Below are positions 8,734-17,707 of a stretch of DNA of 64,000 bases, piece after piece (position 1 is the stretch's first letter; the number at the start of each line of letters is the position of its first letter). This DNA comes from Rahnella sikkimica. GTDB taxonomy: Bacteria; Pseudomonadota; Gammaproteobacteria; Enterobacterales; Enterobacteriaceae. The DNA lies in the NCBI RefSeq assembly GCF_002951615.1, contig NZ_CP019064.1:62001-126000 (forward strand), read 5' to 3'. Below the pieces are notes generated by a model, which worked only from the letters and a program-made list of their open reading frames with translations, did no database searches and had not been told where the DNA came from. Made by a program: the position numbers and the translations under genes.

Positions 8734-9561
8734 ATGCCCACTCATATTATTTTACTGACGTTGTTCGCCGCCCTCCTGCACGCGAGTTGGAATGCCTTAC
8801 TCCGCGGCGGTTCTGACCGGTTGTGGTCGATGACCATAATGTGTGTAGCGATCGCGTGTAGCTGCGTCATTATCGCCCCATTCCTTCCGCTGCCCACCGG
8901 CGAGAGCGTTAAATATGCGGTGTTATCGGCTTTGCTGCATGTCGGCTACAACCTGTGTTTAGTTCGCAGTTATCAAAGCGGAGATCTCGGGAAAACCTAC
9001 CCAATTGCACGGGGTTCTTCGCCCCTGATGGTGACCTTTGGAGCAGCAATTTTTGCAGGGGAAAAAATTGTCTCAACTATGTTTGTCGGTATCGGGCTGA
9101 TCTCGAGTGGGATTATGTTACTTGCTATAAGAAGTCCTAAAGTGCCGGTGCGAGACCTCAAATTTCCCCTCGCTACCGGGGCGTTTATCGCCGCCTATAG
9201 CGTTGTGGATGGGTTAGGTGTGCGCGTCTCAGGCAATTCTTTCTCTTATACCGTGTGGATGAGCATGTTGTGGGGTGCGCTGATGCCTGTGTTCTTTATC
9301 ATCCTGCGCGACACAAAAAGTTTACTGCGCTGGCGTCCTGGTTTATTTGGTGCGGCAGTTGGTGGGCTTGTATCGTTATTGGCTTACGGCCTCATCATTT
9401 ATGCCATGATGGCCGCACCTATGGGGGGCGTGTCAGCTCTACGCGAAACAAGCGTACTTTTTGCTGTTGTTCTGGGGTATCTGTTTTTGGGGGAAAAGCT
9501 AACGTTGAGAAAAATGCTGGCGTGTACGGTGATCGTAATCGGAACGTTTATGATGGGTTAA
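8734..9561 (+). CDS. DMT-superfamily (EamA) inner-membrane transporter
   Basis: A 275-residue protein with about ten hydrophobic helices and two EamA-like halves, including the SYQSGDLGKTYPIARG and RETSVLFAVVLGYLFLGEKL motifs that close each repeat. Members usually export amino acids, nucleotides or other metabolites. It starts 75 bp after the LysR gene and is followed after 17 bp by an oxidoreductase gene with its own ribosome site. The three probably form one functional unit dealing with a keto- or amino-acid. The substrate is not readable from the sequence. Confidence 0.87.
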   Translation: MPTHIILLTLFAALLHASWNALLRGGSDRLWSMTIMCVAIACSCVIIAPFLPLPTGESVKYAVLSALLHVGYNLCLVRSYQSGDLGKTYPIARGSSPLMVTFGAAIFAGEKIVSTMFVGIGLISSGIMLLAIRSPKVPVRDLKFPLATGAFIAAYSVVDGLGVRVSGNSFSYTVWMSMLWGALMPVFFIILRDTKSLLRWRPGLFGAAVGGLVSLLAYGLIIYAMMAAPMGGVSALRETSVLFAVVLGYLFLGEKLTLRKMLACTVIVIGTFMMG

Positions 9562-9578
9562 AATCAGGAGAAATCGAT

Positions 9579-10469
9579 ATGTCTGGCCTTCCAACCATTG
9601 CTCTTATTGGACCCGGCGCGATTGGTACTACAGTTGCTGCATTGCTTCATGAAGTTGACCGCACACCAATGCTTTGCGGACGTACCGCGCATCCACAATT
9701 AGTTTTGCATCACGATGAGGGGAAAATAATCGTGCCAGGCCCGGTGTTGAACAATCCTTCAATTGTCAGGCATCCGATGGACCTGGTCTTTGTTGCGGTA
9801 AAAACTACCCAGGTGGCTGATAGCGCTGGTTGGCTGGCCGCGTTGTGTGATGAAAACACTGTAATATGTGCCCTGCAAAACGGCGTGGAGCAGAAAACCC
9901 TTCTGGAGCCCTTCGTTAACGGGGCAACAGTGCTCCCATCTGTTGTGTGGTTTCCAGCACAGCGTGAATCCGATACTTCTGTCCGACTTCGCGCAAAACC
10001 CCGACTAACCCTACCGGATGTGCCACTTGCACAACTTGTCACTGACGCGCTCAGCGGCACGCGTTGCACGGTTGAGTTGTCATCTGATTTTGTCTCGCTT
10101 GCATGGCGTAAGCTACTGCAGAATGCAGTTGCGGGCCTGATGGTGCTTACAAATCGCCATGCAGGAATATTCTCACGAGAAGATATTACACAATTGGCTC
10201 TAGCTTATTTACACGAATGCATGATCGTTGCACATGCACAGGGGGCAGTGCTTCAAGATAGTGTCCTGCAGGAGATTGTTAACGGTTTTCAGTGTGCGCC
10301 CGCAGATTTAGGCACCTCTATACTTGCCGACCGGAAGGCTAACCGGCCGCTTGAATGGGATATACGTAACGGTGTCATTCAGCGTTATGGCCACTCAAAG
10401 GGTATCCCAACTCCCATTAGTGACATCCTGGTACCATTATTGGCGGCGGGGAGCGAGGGACCGGGCTGA
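9579..10469 (+). CDS. 2-dehydropantoate 2-reductase-like NADP oxidoreductase (PanE/ApbA family)
   Basis: The start is ATG 9579 (MSGLPTIALIGPGAIG), 8 bases after CAGGAG; the long N-terminal extension possible in this frame overlaps the transporter gene and is not used. The 296-residue protein has the Rossmann GPGAIG at residues 10-15, a VFVAVKTTQ segment, the LQNGVEQ motif, and the AWRKLLQNAVAGL motif carrying the catalytic Lys and substrate Asn. EWDIRNGVIQRYGHSKGIPTP near the end is also typical. Distant family members reduce other 2-keto acids, so a role outside pantothenate synthesis is plausible. The LysR-DMT-reductase grouping suggests a plasmid-borne catabolic or export trait. Confidence 0.87.
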   Translation: MSGLPTIALIGPGAIGTTVAALLHEVDRTPMLCGRTAHPQLVLHHDEGKIIVPGPVLNNPSIVRHPMDLVFVAVKTTQVADSAGWLAALCDENTVICALQNGVEQKTLLEPFVNGATVLPSVVWFPAQRESDTSVRLRAKPRLTLPDVPLAQLVTDALSGTRCTVELSSDFVSLAWRKLLQNAVAGLMVLTNRHAGIFSREDITQLALAYLHECMIVAHAQGAVLQDSVLQEIVNGFQCAPADLGTSILADRKANRPLEWDIRNGVIQRYGHSKGIPTPISDILVPLLAAGSEGPG

Positions 10470-11334
10470 CTCCAATTACCTCCAGGGAGTTAGACAAAAA
10501 AAGGCATTAATATGACCTAAATACTCAGGCTATTACGGGTTTGAATAATGTCATCACTTGTGGCTCTCGCATTGCAGAGCGATCCAAAGGCAAAAAGTAT
10601 AAGAAGCGGCTAGATAGAAAGTCCGTAAGCGTATCATTCAGACCGTCGTTCATCTCGGGGTCACATTCGCTACCATGAATACTTTCGCGAACGTGGTCAA
10701 TATCGCGCACAGAAACACGCCCTATATCTCGATGAGCATGCGTTTTAGTGACGCTATCACTTCCCGAGAAATCGCGGCAAAGCTGAAAATCAGCTCATCA
10801 GCCACGTATATGATCTTCACGCGCTACCTACGCACCAGTATATCATGGCCCCTATCTGAAGATTACACACCGTAAAAACTCGTAGTTGACTCTACACTTT
10901 TAACCTTGAGATGAATCTGCCTGTTAAAGAGCCCCGGCCGACTGGACAATAGAGTTCAAAATTCACATGGATGAACTCAGCTGAGCCTGCAGCCCGGCTA
11001 ATGTGTCGCTGCTCTTGCATGGGAAAATAGCATTAATGTCAACCTGATTTTCAACTGACGCAACCACTCAGCACCGGCGTACTCGCCCCGGATCCTAGCC
11101 TCGGGGTTATCGCGGTAAACTTGGGATCTCTTACTTGTGCCATGAAGGCTAACAGAACGAAAACGTACACCAAGAAGGTAACATTGGGTTGTCTTAATCA
11201 TCGGGGGGAGGACACTTAACATGGTAATTGTCTGTCCACTATTGGTACAAAAGGGGACAAGCGAGTAAGATCAGCTAGGAGCTGACTAGCGAATTAAACG
11301 GAAAGGCATAGGAAGTCTCGTTACTTTTTGTTCA
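10470..11334. other. 865-bp region, probably decayed sequence
   Basis: No intact gene is supported. A frame at 10675-10875 contains ITSREIAAKLKISSSATYMIF, like a helix-turn-helix of an AraC-type protein, but lacks a ribosome site and ends abruptly. A minus frame at 10998-11222 contains RGEYAGAEWLRQLK, not recognised. Both may be remnants. Confidence 0.45.
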
Positions 11335-11366
11335 GGCCAGCAACCTGATTCCGCTGGCCTTCTTTT
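11335..11366 (+). terminator. Rho-independent terminator
   Basis: GGCCAGC and GCTGGCC pair across an 11-base loop and are followed by TTCTTTT on the plus strand. It lies just before the 3' end of the convergent MFS gene; the plus-strand gene it served is no longer recognisable. Confidence 0.6.
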
Positions 11367-11390
11367 GAAACTTTGTTACAGGGGAAGTGG

Positions 11391-12593
11391 TCAGGTCAGC
11401 GCGACCTTCACCTTTAGTCCGATAATGAGCGTGGCAAAAAACATTATGCAACCAGCGGTGATGAAAACACCTGTAACGCCGCTGATACCAAAGATTAATC
11501 CCCCCCACGCAGCACCCGCAGCAATTGAAGATTGAACTGCTGCGACTACCATACCGCCAGCGGTTTCAGCCTGATCGGGTACGGAACGCGCTACCCAGTT
11601 TGACCACGCAACGGGTACGCCACCAAATGCCATCCCCCACAGCGCGACGAGCATCATCAATCCTATTTCCTCTAGTGGCAGCAAAATCATGCTTAATGCC
11701 GCTAAACCGACAAGCGCTGGCATGAGTATCAGGGTAAGACGCAGGCTTCTCTCCATCAGCCACCCAGCCAGCAGCGTACCGATAAAATTAGCGATGCCAA
11801 ATCCAAGTAGTATCAGAGACAAACGATCCACATCAAGTTTGACAATATTTTCAAGAGCCGGACGAATATAGGTAAACAGTGCATACTGACCAGTATGGGC
11901 AATTACACACCCCGTCATTCCCATCGCAATACCTGGGCGGCGGAGTAATTCCATGACAGATGCTGTTACCATCATTCTACGCGGAGCCATTCCTGGAAGG
12001 GTAAATAGCTGAAAGAGTAGAGTCAGCACGCCTACCCCGGTTGCAGCGATAAAAGCACTACGCCAGCCATAAAGCCCACCTAAATAGCTCCCCAGTGGGA
12101 TCGAAACTACGGTACCGACAGCAATACCACTAAAAATAATGGAGAGCGCGCGCGGAACGCTTTTCGCAGGGACCAACCGCATAGCTACGGCAGCAGCCAT
12201 ACTCCAGAAGCCTCCCAGTGCGATGCCCAGCAAAATGCGCATGATTAACAGTACGGCCAGACTGGATGAAAGCGCGACAAGTAGATTGGAGGCAATCATC
12301 AGCATGGTAAAACCAAGCAAAACATTTCGGCGATCATAATTACGCGTCAGGCGGGGAACCATCAGACCAGCAAACAAGGCCACCACAGCCGTTACCGTTA
12401 CAGCCTGACCAGCAAGAGCTTCTGTCACACCGAGATCGGCGGCCATGGGTGTCAACAGGCTGGCAGGAAGATACTCCGCAGTCAGTAAGCCAAACACGCC
12501 CATAGTCAGTGAAATAATGGCCATCCATGCGGATTCTTTGGGTTCCGAACTATTCAAACTAGTGGATACAACTTCAGTTGCTTCATTTCTCAT
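11391..12593 (-). CDS. MFS efflux transporter (DHA1 family, AraJ/YdhP-like)
   Basis: A 400-residue, 12-helix major-facilitator protein. Visible landmarks are LTAEYLPASLLTPMAADLGV in helix 1, GLMVPRLTRNYDRRNVLL between helices 2 and 3, RILLGIALGGFWSM in helix 4, and GIAVGTVVSIPLGSYLGGLYGWRSAF in helix 5 (motif C of antiporters). These mark a proton-driven drug, sugar or metabolite exporter. It is divergent from an AraC-type regulator with a 63-bp shared promoter region containing an inverted repeat, so it is probably that protein's target. The substrate is unknown. Confidence 0.9.
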   Translation of the reverse strand: MRNEATEVVSTSLNSSEPKESAWMAIISLTMGVFGLLTAEYLPASLLTPMAADLGVTEALAGQAVTVTAVVALFAGLMVPRLTRNYDRRNVLLGFTMLMIASNLLVALSSSLAVLLIMRILLGIALGGFWSMAAAVAMRLVPAKSVPRALSIIFSGIAVGTVVSIPLGSYLGGLYGWRSAFIAATGVGVLTLLFQLFTLPGMAPRRMMVTASVMELLRRPGIAMGMTGCVIAHTGQYALFTYIRPALENIVKLDVDRLSLILLGFGIANFIGTLLAGWLMERSLRLTLILMPALVGLAALSMILLPLEEIGLMMLVALWGMAFGGVPVAWSNWVARSVPDQAETAGGMVVAAVQSSIAAGAAWGGLIFGISGVTGVFITAGCIMFFATLIIGLKVKVALT

Positions 12594-12604
12594 AACTCAC
12601 TCTT

Positions 12605-12630
12605 CTTGGAGAAAAAATTACAACTCCAAG
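12605..12630. promoter_or_regulatory. Inverted repeat in the MFS/AraC divergent promoter region
   Basis: CTTGGAG (12605-12611) and CTCCAAG (12624-12630) are perfect complements separated by 12 bases. The site sits centrally in the 63-bp gap between the two divergent genes, as expected for an operator of the AraC-type regulator. Binding is inferred. Confidence 0.45.
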
Positions 12631-12656
12631 TCTAGAGTCGAGTCGCTGGACGATCT

Positions 12657-13661
12657 ATGATGCCCTATCCTGATTTTTTACCCAAAACTCCGAATATGCA
12701 TGTGAATAAACATTTTGCCCTGTCATCCGAGCTTATCAGTGAATTGCTGCTGGAAATGCGCCTACGTGGCGTGCAGTATCGCCGTTTACAGACTGGCTCT
12801 GAATTCGGCATCGGTTTTAGCAACAGGCCGGGGCATGCCTATTTTCATTACATCGCTGTGGGAACTGCTCTGCTTCGCACACACGATGGTATCTTGCACG
12901 AACTGAAAGCCGGAAGCATGGTATTCATGCCGCAGGGTGAGGATCATGAGCTTGTATCGGATGTCAGCAGTTCATTTCAACATATCGACACTTTAGGCTC
13001 TGCTCCTTTAGGCGAAGCCGTCAGCGGAATCAATACGTGCCCGAGTTCGAATCCGACACCCAGCACGGTTCTGTTTTATGGCTGTATGGAGTTCGATCTC
13101 GGTGGAATGCAAGGTCTTGGTAAACTGATGCCACAAGCCATAGTGGTTGAGGCAAATGAACAGATTTATCCGGGGTTGGTCCCCATTCTGGGCGCGATGA
13201 AATTTGAAATCTGTTCCGGGCGAGCAGGCTTCGCGGGCATTCTGGCACGCCTCGCAGAAGTGGCGGCCGCTATGATTGTGCGTGGATGGATAGAAAACGG
13301 CAGCGAAAACGCCGCTGGCCTGATCGCTGCGTTACGTGATCCACGACTTGCCCGTGCTATCCTGGCCATTCATCGCGATACATGTCGGGAGTGGTCTGTT
13401 GCTGAACTTGCTGCCCAGTCACATGTGTCACGTTCTGTTTTTGCAGAACGCTTTAAATCAATCATCGGCATACCACCCCTGCGCTATGCAAGGGAGGTGC
13501 GAATGCGTATCGCAGGTCACTGGATAATTCATGATAAGATCTCAATTGACACCGTTGCTCTACGCCTCGGCTATGCCTCACAGGCTGCGTTTAGCAGAGC
13601 TTTTAAGCGCATCAATGGATATCCGCCAGGCGCTATGCGTCAGCGAAAGGCAATACACTAA
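12657..13661 (+). CDS. AraC-family regulator with N-terminal cupin
   Basis: A 334-residue regulator. The N-terminal cupin (about residues 15-200) has GHAYFHYIAVGTALLR and LKAGSMVFMPQGEDHEL, the pattern of the Cupin_6/RCS-specific AraC group. Two C-terminal helix-turn-helix units follow: VAELAAQSHVSRSVFAERFK and VALRLGYASQAAFSRAFKR, then GYPPGAMRQRK. The first ATG is at 12657; a second at 12660 and MHVNKHFALSS are alternatives. It is divergent from the MFS exporter. Members commonly sense a small molecule or reactive chlorine and activate a neighbouring exporter or reductase. Confidence 0.88.
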   Translation: MMPYPDFLPKTPNMHVNKHFALSSELISELLLEMRLRGVQYRRLQTGSEFGIGFSNRPGHAYFHYIAVGTALLRTHDGILHELKAGSMVFMPQGEDHELVSDVSSSFQHIDTLGSAPLGEAVSGINTCPSSNPTPSTVLFYGCMEFDLGGMQGLGKLMPQAIVVEANEQIYPGLVPILGAMKFEICSGRAGFAGILARLAEVAAAMIVRGWIENGSENAAGLIAALRDPRLARAILAIHRDTCREWSVAELAAQSHVSRSVFAERFKSIIGIPPLRYAREVRMRIAGHWIIHDKISIDTVALRLGYASQAAFSRAFKRINGYPPGAMRQRKAIH

Positions 13662-13968
13662 TTGAGTGAATGTGATTGCTGAATTAACTGTAGGAGACAG
13701 CTCTCAACATTAAATACTGAGCGCAAACGTCTTTCATCATTCAAAGTATCCCAATTTACTCAATGTCCGCTTCCTGCACGAACCAAACATGCTGAAATGA
13801 GTCTTCCGGAAAGAGCGAAGAGCAGACCTCGCATCTCAATACGATTTATTTTTACATTACCGAACAGATTTCTGAGTCAACGAAGAGCAAGCTACACTGA
13901 CATATTGAAAATTCGCAAAATCTTAGTCGTTGGATTATGCTGCAGATAGTTTCTAAAGGGGTCATTAT
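13662..13968. other. 307-bp intergenic region with one copy of the dispersed motif
   Basis: No gene seen. It holds the first and least perfect copy of a short motif (13813-13828) repeated several times up to 18.0 kb, and presumably the promoter of the acetyltransferase pseudogene. Confidence 0.5.
13813..13828 (+). repeat. Dispersed motif, copy 1
   Basis: Reads GAGCGAAGAGCAGACC, one base off the consensus GAGCGAAGAGCGGACATT shared with copies at 15.7, 16.9, 17.6 and 18.0 kb. Confidence 0.5.
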
Positions 13969-14459
13969 ATGAGCAATAGAGTAAGTTTACATTCTGCAGT
14001 CTATCATAGACAGATCGTTGAAAATCTATTTCGATATTACGTTTACGACCTCTCTGAGTTCAGTCGAGGCCCATGTAATAACGATGGAAGTTATAGTTTT
14101 AAGTCGTCATCACTTGATACCATAGCCGTAATGACCATTGGCCGTATTTAGTTTATTGCGGTGAGGAACTCGCTGGCTTCTGTCTGGTTGGACTCTATCC
14201 CTATGATTTACAACGTTATGATATTTATCAATTTTTTATTATTCGTAAGTTCAGAGGAATGGGCGTTGCTAAAGAGGCATTTCGTCTTGCAGTATCTGAT
14301 AGGCCTGGACTGTGGCAAACAAGGGTAATGCTGAAAAATACATCGGCATTGCAGTTCTGGCGTTCGGCGGTTAATTCAGTCAGCGATGGTAATTTTCAGG
14401 AGAGGATTCTGGCTGATTATGATTTAGACATGCATTTCTTTTTATATGAAATAATATAA
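13969..14459 (+). pseudogene. GNAT-family N-acetyltransferase, frameshifted
   Basis: The first frame encodes MSNRVSLHSAVYHRQIVENL up to about 14120. The second, one base displaced, continues YLVYCGEELAGFCLVGLYPY, then FFIIRKFRGMGVAKEAFRLA, the acetyl-CoA-binding R-x-x-G-x-G/A loop, and NTSALQFWRS. Joined, the two parts give about 163 residues, the usual length of a small acetyltransferase. The break is near 14115-14125 where SLD in one frame meets YHSRND in the next. No homopolymer lies there, so a genuine mutation is more likely than a base-call slip, though not proven. Confidence 0.75.
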
Positions 14460-15047
14460 GTGTTTTTGCAGTTAAATAAGTATAAATAAAGGAATAATCG
14501 TCACGTTTTTAAAAGAGAATTTCGCCGTTGATGAATATCATTTGATCAAAAGCACTCTTAGTCAATATTTCTCTCAATCTGACCTGCTTCTATTGATGAA
14601 CGCACCGCGAATTTAATATGGTCCATTTTTCGCACAAAGCAGACAGCAGACAGCAGACAGCTGACAGCTGAGTGAATCCCGTCAGAAATGGGTGAGGAAC
14701 GGAAATCAGGAATGCATACTCTCATCGATGAGTCTTGAATCCTGGGGAGCATGTCAAAACGATTGGTTGCATGTTTGTCTACGCCGACCCGACAACATGA
14801 GTGATTAAATGAATACTGAAAGTTGTTAATTGCATGGTAATTATTCTACCTATGTTTTCATTTTTTTTCACGTTTTTTTAACATCATCAATTCTTGAGGA
14901 TCTTGTTAGCCGGTTAGTGCCGTTTATTTCTCAGAATATTCAATGCGATAACCTTATACGCATCTATAAATGGCGATTGGTTTAATTAATGTTTCATTCC
15001 AGTTTGTAAAATAGAGACTAGCCAAATATATAAGGATTATTCTTCAC
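14460..15047. other. 588-bp AT-rich region without a gene
   Basis: No supported gene. Around 14640-14672 there is a run of short imperfect repeats (CAGACAG three times, then CTGACAG). The promoter of the lipoprotein gene at 15048 must lie near the right end. Confidence 0.5.
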
Positions 15048-15368
15048 ATGAAAACATCAATAATTACCACCACTATTTTAATTGGTTCTTTGTTAAGCGG
15101 TTGCGCTGTGCAAAATGATAAAACACAGTTTCAAGGCTTGGGCTTGACATATCAATCCGATGTCAAAAAGCTAGAAAATGGTGACTATCTAACTGAAGTA
15201 GAGGCAGCGCCTGCTGCAGGCCGCATACAAGGTGCTATTGGGACTGCAACTAAAAAGGCTTCTGATTTTTGTAGGGTACAAAACAAATCTATGAAAGAAG
15301 TTAAAACTGAAATTGATACACACTTACTTGTTAATGGCGTTGCTCGCCTGACGTTCAAATGCATTTAA
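15048..15368 (+). CDS. Small lipoprotein of unknown function (106 aa)
   Basis: The signal peptide MKTSIITTTILIGSLLSGC ends in a lipobox LSGC, so Cys19 would be lipidated and the protein anchored in a membrane facing the periplasm. The mature part has no recognised domain but contains two further cysteines (residues 84 and 105) that may form a disulfide. AAGGAT stands before the ATG. The gene is alone, flanked by non-coding sequence and an IS scar, in keeping with the one-gene patches of this region. Confidence 0.75.
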   Translation: MKTSIITTTILIGSLLSGCAVQNDKTQFQGLGLTYQSDVKKLENGDYLTEVEAAPAAGRIQGAIGTATKKASDFCRVQNKSMKEVKTEIDTHLLVNGVARLTFKCI

Positions 15369-15499
15369 ATATTCCTATTTATAAAGCTGAGAGCTGTTAT
15401 TAAACAGGCTCTCTATGGGCATATTATTATTGTGACTAAGTGGTAATGTAATTATTCGCTACAAACGGGCTATTCGCTTTTAGAGATTTTCTGATATTT

Positions 15500-15549
15500 T
15501 ATCCCTTCCCAATATCGGTGTCAGGATAAATCAGAGATCCGGGCCTGTT
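15500..15549 (-). repeat. Solo relic of the IS3-family element's left end
   Basis: ATCCCTTCCCAATAT, CAGGATAAATCAGAGAT and CCGGG-CTGTT match the left end of the complete element at 18625-18675 with only a few differences, in the same orientation. Nothing else of the element is present. This is a scar of an earlier insertion, deletion or recombination. Confidence 0.75.
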
Positions 15550-15707
15550 GATTCCTTCCCTGTTTATAACTAATTAGTGTTCCGATAGATCGTATCGTTC
15601 AGCCTTATCTGAAGTTAGCTGTTTACTATGAACAAAAACGATGAGTAGGAATTTTAATACATGCCTGAGCCGTTAACACAATGTCTGCGGTATCTCATCG
15701 GCGCCAA

Positions 15708-15725
15708 GAGCGAAGAGCGGACATT
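15708..15725 (+). repeat. Dispersed motif, copy 2
   Basis: Reads GAGCGAAGAGCGGACATT, the consensus form. Confidence 0.55.
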
Positions 15726-15837
15726 AAAATTCTCCGCAGATTAATAATTCTTAGTCACCCCAGCTTACCAAAACAACGACAAGGCTAGTTCCAGACGATA
15801 AGTGTAGGTGTTGTGACTCTTGAACAGCTCAATGTTG

Positions 15838-16329
15838 CTATGACAATGACGCCATAACAGCTGTAATGCCATATAACCCGATACCATACGAAAGGTGCGT
15901 AATCAGGCTTAAAAGACGCGCCACCCATGGGCGAGGTGTACGTGAGGCAGCGATACCAAAGCCAAACGCGGGTTGCAAAATTAAGAACGGAGCAATCAAA
16001 GTTAACAAACCTGTTAACATGCCCATGAAGAGCGAGGGGTCAATGAGCCAGCCTCTTCCGTAAAGCAAAAGTGGTATAACCGCAAAAAGTATTCCGATTA
16101 GATAATGGAATACCCAGCCAGTAAGATTCTCCCCTGGTATCCGTGATGCTGAAAGAATGGTGTGATGCCTGAATTTTCCTTGTGGAAGCAATAAAATCCA
16201 GCGACCTACCAGCGCATAATCTAATGGTGGAATTTTTAAAATAAGCTTTTGACATAACGACCACCAATCCATGACCAGTGTTGCTCCAATGCCCGCTATG
16301 ACGGTTTTGAAAAAAATGATGATATCCAA
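15838..16329 (-). CDS. DUF2938 inner-membrane protein
   Basis: A membrane protein of about 163 residues with four or so hydrophobic helices; GIGATLVMDWW near the start and the LTGWVFHYLIGILFAVIPLL segment fit the DUF2938 family of unknown function. The start is taken as TTG 16329 because AAGGAG stands 6 bases before it; the longer frame to 16371 would run into the promoter. It is divergent from a MerR-type gene and its promoter has the overlong spacer of MerR-activated promoters, so this gene is the probable target of that regulator. Confidence 0.78.
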   Translation of the reverse strand: MDIIIFFKTVIAGIGATLVMDWWSLCQKLILKIPPLDYALVGRWILLLPQGKFRHHTILSASRIPGENLTGWVFHYLIGILFAVIPLLLYGRGWLIDPSLFMGMLTGLLTLIAPFLILQPAFGFGIAASRTPRPWVARLLSLITHLSYGIGLYGITAVMASLS

Positions 16330-16362
16330 AGCGTACTCCTTCTTATTAATGACATAATAATC

Positions 16363-16393
16363 ATTGTGCAACTTAAAGTGAGGTTTAAGTCAA
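16363..16393 (-). promoter_or_regulatory. MerR-type promoter of the DUF2938 gene
   Basis: On the minus strand TTGACT (-35) and CACAAT (-10) are 19 bases apart, longer than the usual 17, as in promoters that MerR proteins activate by DNA distortion. The spacer carries the inverted repeat ACTTAAA / TTTAAGT (16371-16377 and 16384-16390), centred between the boxes as a MerR operator would be. Directly beside the merR-type gene start. Confidence 0.7.
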
Positions 16394-16395
16394 CA

Positions 16396-16794
16396 ATGAA
16401 AGAACTGGATATCAGGGAAATCGCAGACCGTACCGGAGTTACCCCGTCTGCATTGCGATATTACGAAAAGAAAGGTCTAATCAAACCTGTTGGCCGTAAT
16501 GGCCTCAGAAGGCAGTACAATGAAAACGTTATCAATAAACTACAATTGATCGCGCTTGGGCAGGCAGCAGGGTTTTCTCTTAATGAAATAGCGACGATGT
16601 TTAGTCCAGAGAACAAACTCGCATTAAACCGCGTACAGCTTCTTCAACGAGCAAAGGACATCGACGGCACTATCCGCAAACTCCAGTTGTTAAGCCGGGG
16701 ACTGAAACATGTAGCATGTTGTACGAAGACTGAGCATTCCGAATGTGAGGAATTCAAAAGAATTGTCTCAAGAGGGCTGCGACTCGTCAGGTAA
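16396..16794 (+). CDS. MerR-family transcriptional regulator
   Basis: A 132-residue regulator, start at ATG 16396. The winged helix covers IREIADRTGVTPSALRYYEKKGLI plus GLRRQY; a dimerisation helix follows (residues ~75-110). The C-terminal part has HVACCTKTEHSECEEF, a cluster of three cysteines and two histidines that could bind a metal or react with oxidants or electrophiles. It is not the CxxCxCxxxxxC iron-sulfur motif of SoxR. It is divergent from the DUF2938 gene whose promoter carries a centred operator. The inducer is unknown. Confidence 0.87.
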   Translation: MKELDIREIADRTGVTPSALRYYEKKGLIKPVGRNGLRRQYNENVINKLQLIALGQAAGFSLNEIATMFSPENKLALNRVQLLQRAKDIDGTIRKLQLLSRGLKHVACCTKTEHSECEEFKRIVSRGLRLVR

Positions 16795-16875
16795 ATTATT
16801 CTAAGGTCCCGTGTTATGAGCTATATCCGCTTCTGGCACAAATCGGACCTGTGCAAAGTTCGTTAGGTTCGCTGT

Positions 16876-16890
16876 GAGCGAACAGCGGAC
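16876..16890 (+). repeat. Dispersed motif, copy 3
   Basis: GAGCGAACAGCGGAC, preceded by GTTCGCTGT so that GTTCGCT and the following AGCGAAC form a small palindrome. Confidence 0.5.
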
Positions 16891-16965
16891 GTAGAATTAT
16901 AACACTTGGAAATCATCCGTTTTTTCATATAATCCATTTAATATCATGAATCAGATTGGTGTGTT

Positions 16966-17508
16966 ATGAAGTTATTTTCAACAGAAAGAACGGATGTATA
17001 CCTGCTTACTGAAGATTTATCGGAAAAATTACAGCAGTACTTGATTACAAATAGAAGTAATTTTGCGCCTTTTGAACCATTGCGTGATGACCAATATTTC
17101 ACTTTGAACAATATTTCTGAAAGAATTAAACAATCAGTAAATGAATTCAACGAAAGAAAAAATTTACTGATGGTTTTCACTATAAAAGAAGAAAGGGAAA
17201 TAGTCGGTAGCATAAATTTCACCAACTTTGTTTATGGTGTTTTTCAGGCCTGTCATTTGGGGTTTTCAATCGATCATGATCATCAGGGGAAAGGGCTCAT
17301 GCATGAGACTCTCGAGATGGCGATAGATTATCTACATGAAAAATATGAACTACATCGCGTAATGGCAAACCACCTTCCTGACAACTACAGAAGCAGCAAA
17401 ACGCTTCAAAGCCTAGGGTTTATGAAAGAGGGATATGCAAAATCTTATCTAAAAATAAATGGGGTTTGGAAGGATCATGTACTCAACTCCCTAATTCTTT
17501 CAGAATAA
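16966..17508 (+). CDS. RimJ/RimL-type GNAT N-acetyltransferase
   Basis: A 180-residue acetyltransferase. Visible are the FTIKEEREIVGSINF beta strands, HLGFSIDHDHQGKGLMHETL containing the acetyl-CoA pyrophosphate loop (Q-G-K-G), and the SSKTLQSLGFMKEGYAKSYL segment typical of RimJ/RimL enzymes that acetylate ribosomal proteins or antibiotics such as peptidyl-nucleotides. The substrate is unknown. It stands alone between two copies of the dispersed motif. Confidence 0.87.
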   Translation: MKLFSTERTDVYLLTEDLSEKLQQYLITNRSNFAPFEPLRDDQYFTLNNISERIKQSVNEFNERKNLLMVFTIKEEREIVGSINFTNFVYGVFQACHLGFSIDHDHQGKGLMHETLEMAIDYLHEKYELHRVMANHLPDNYRSSKTLQSLGFMKEGYAKSYLKINGVWKDHVLNSLILSE

Positions 17509-17598
17509 AGTGACTATTATAATCCTCAGTAAAGAGGGGGCTACAATATCTTCAGCCTAACATTGACATGAAATCACTGAAAGCTTTAGGGCAGCTAT

Positions 17599-17614
17599 GA
17601 GCGAAGAGCGGAAG
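17599..17614 (+). repeat. Dispersed motif, copy 4
   Basis: CAGCTATGAGCGAAGAGCGG; the first bases match copy 5 (CAGCTTTGAGCGAA), extending the shared unit upstream. Confidence 0.5.
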
Positions 17615-17707
17615 TTGGTCTTTCATATATGTACGATTTACCCGCTGGCCTGCTCTGACATATGTATTATGGATTCAGGGGATCATTAGCATGATCGGAG
17701 ATTGCAT

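Larger units (their letters stand above)
15369..15837. other. 469-bp region with an IS end scar and a dispersed motif
   Basis: No gene seen. It holds a 50-bp relic of an IS end (15500-15549) and copy 2 of the dispersed motif (15708-15725). Confidence 0.55.

Noticed and set aside
10675..10875. Frame with an AraC-like helix-turn-helix stretch
   Set aside because: Short, no ribosome site, no second HTH unit; at best a relic, so noted only in the region entry.
10998..11222. Minus-strand frame of 74 codons with RGEYAGAEWLRQLK
   Set aside because: Not recognised, weak start; could be a relic but cannot be supported.
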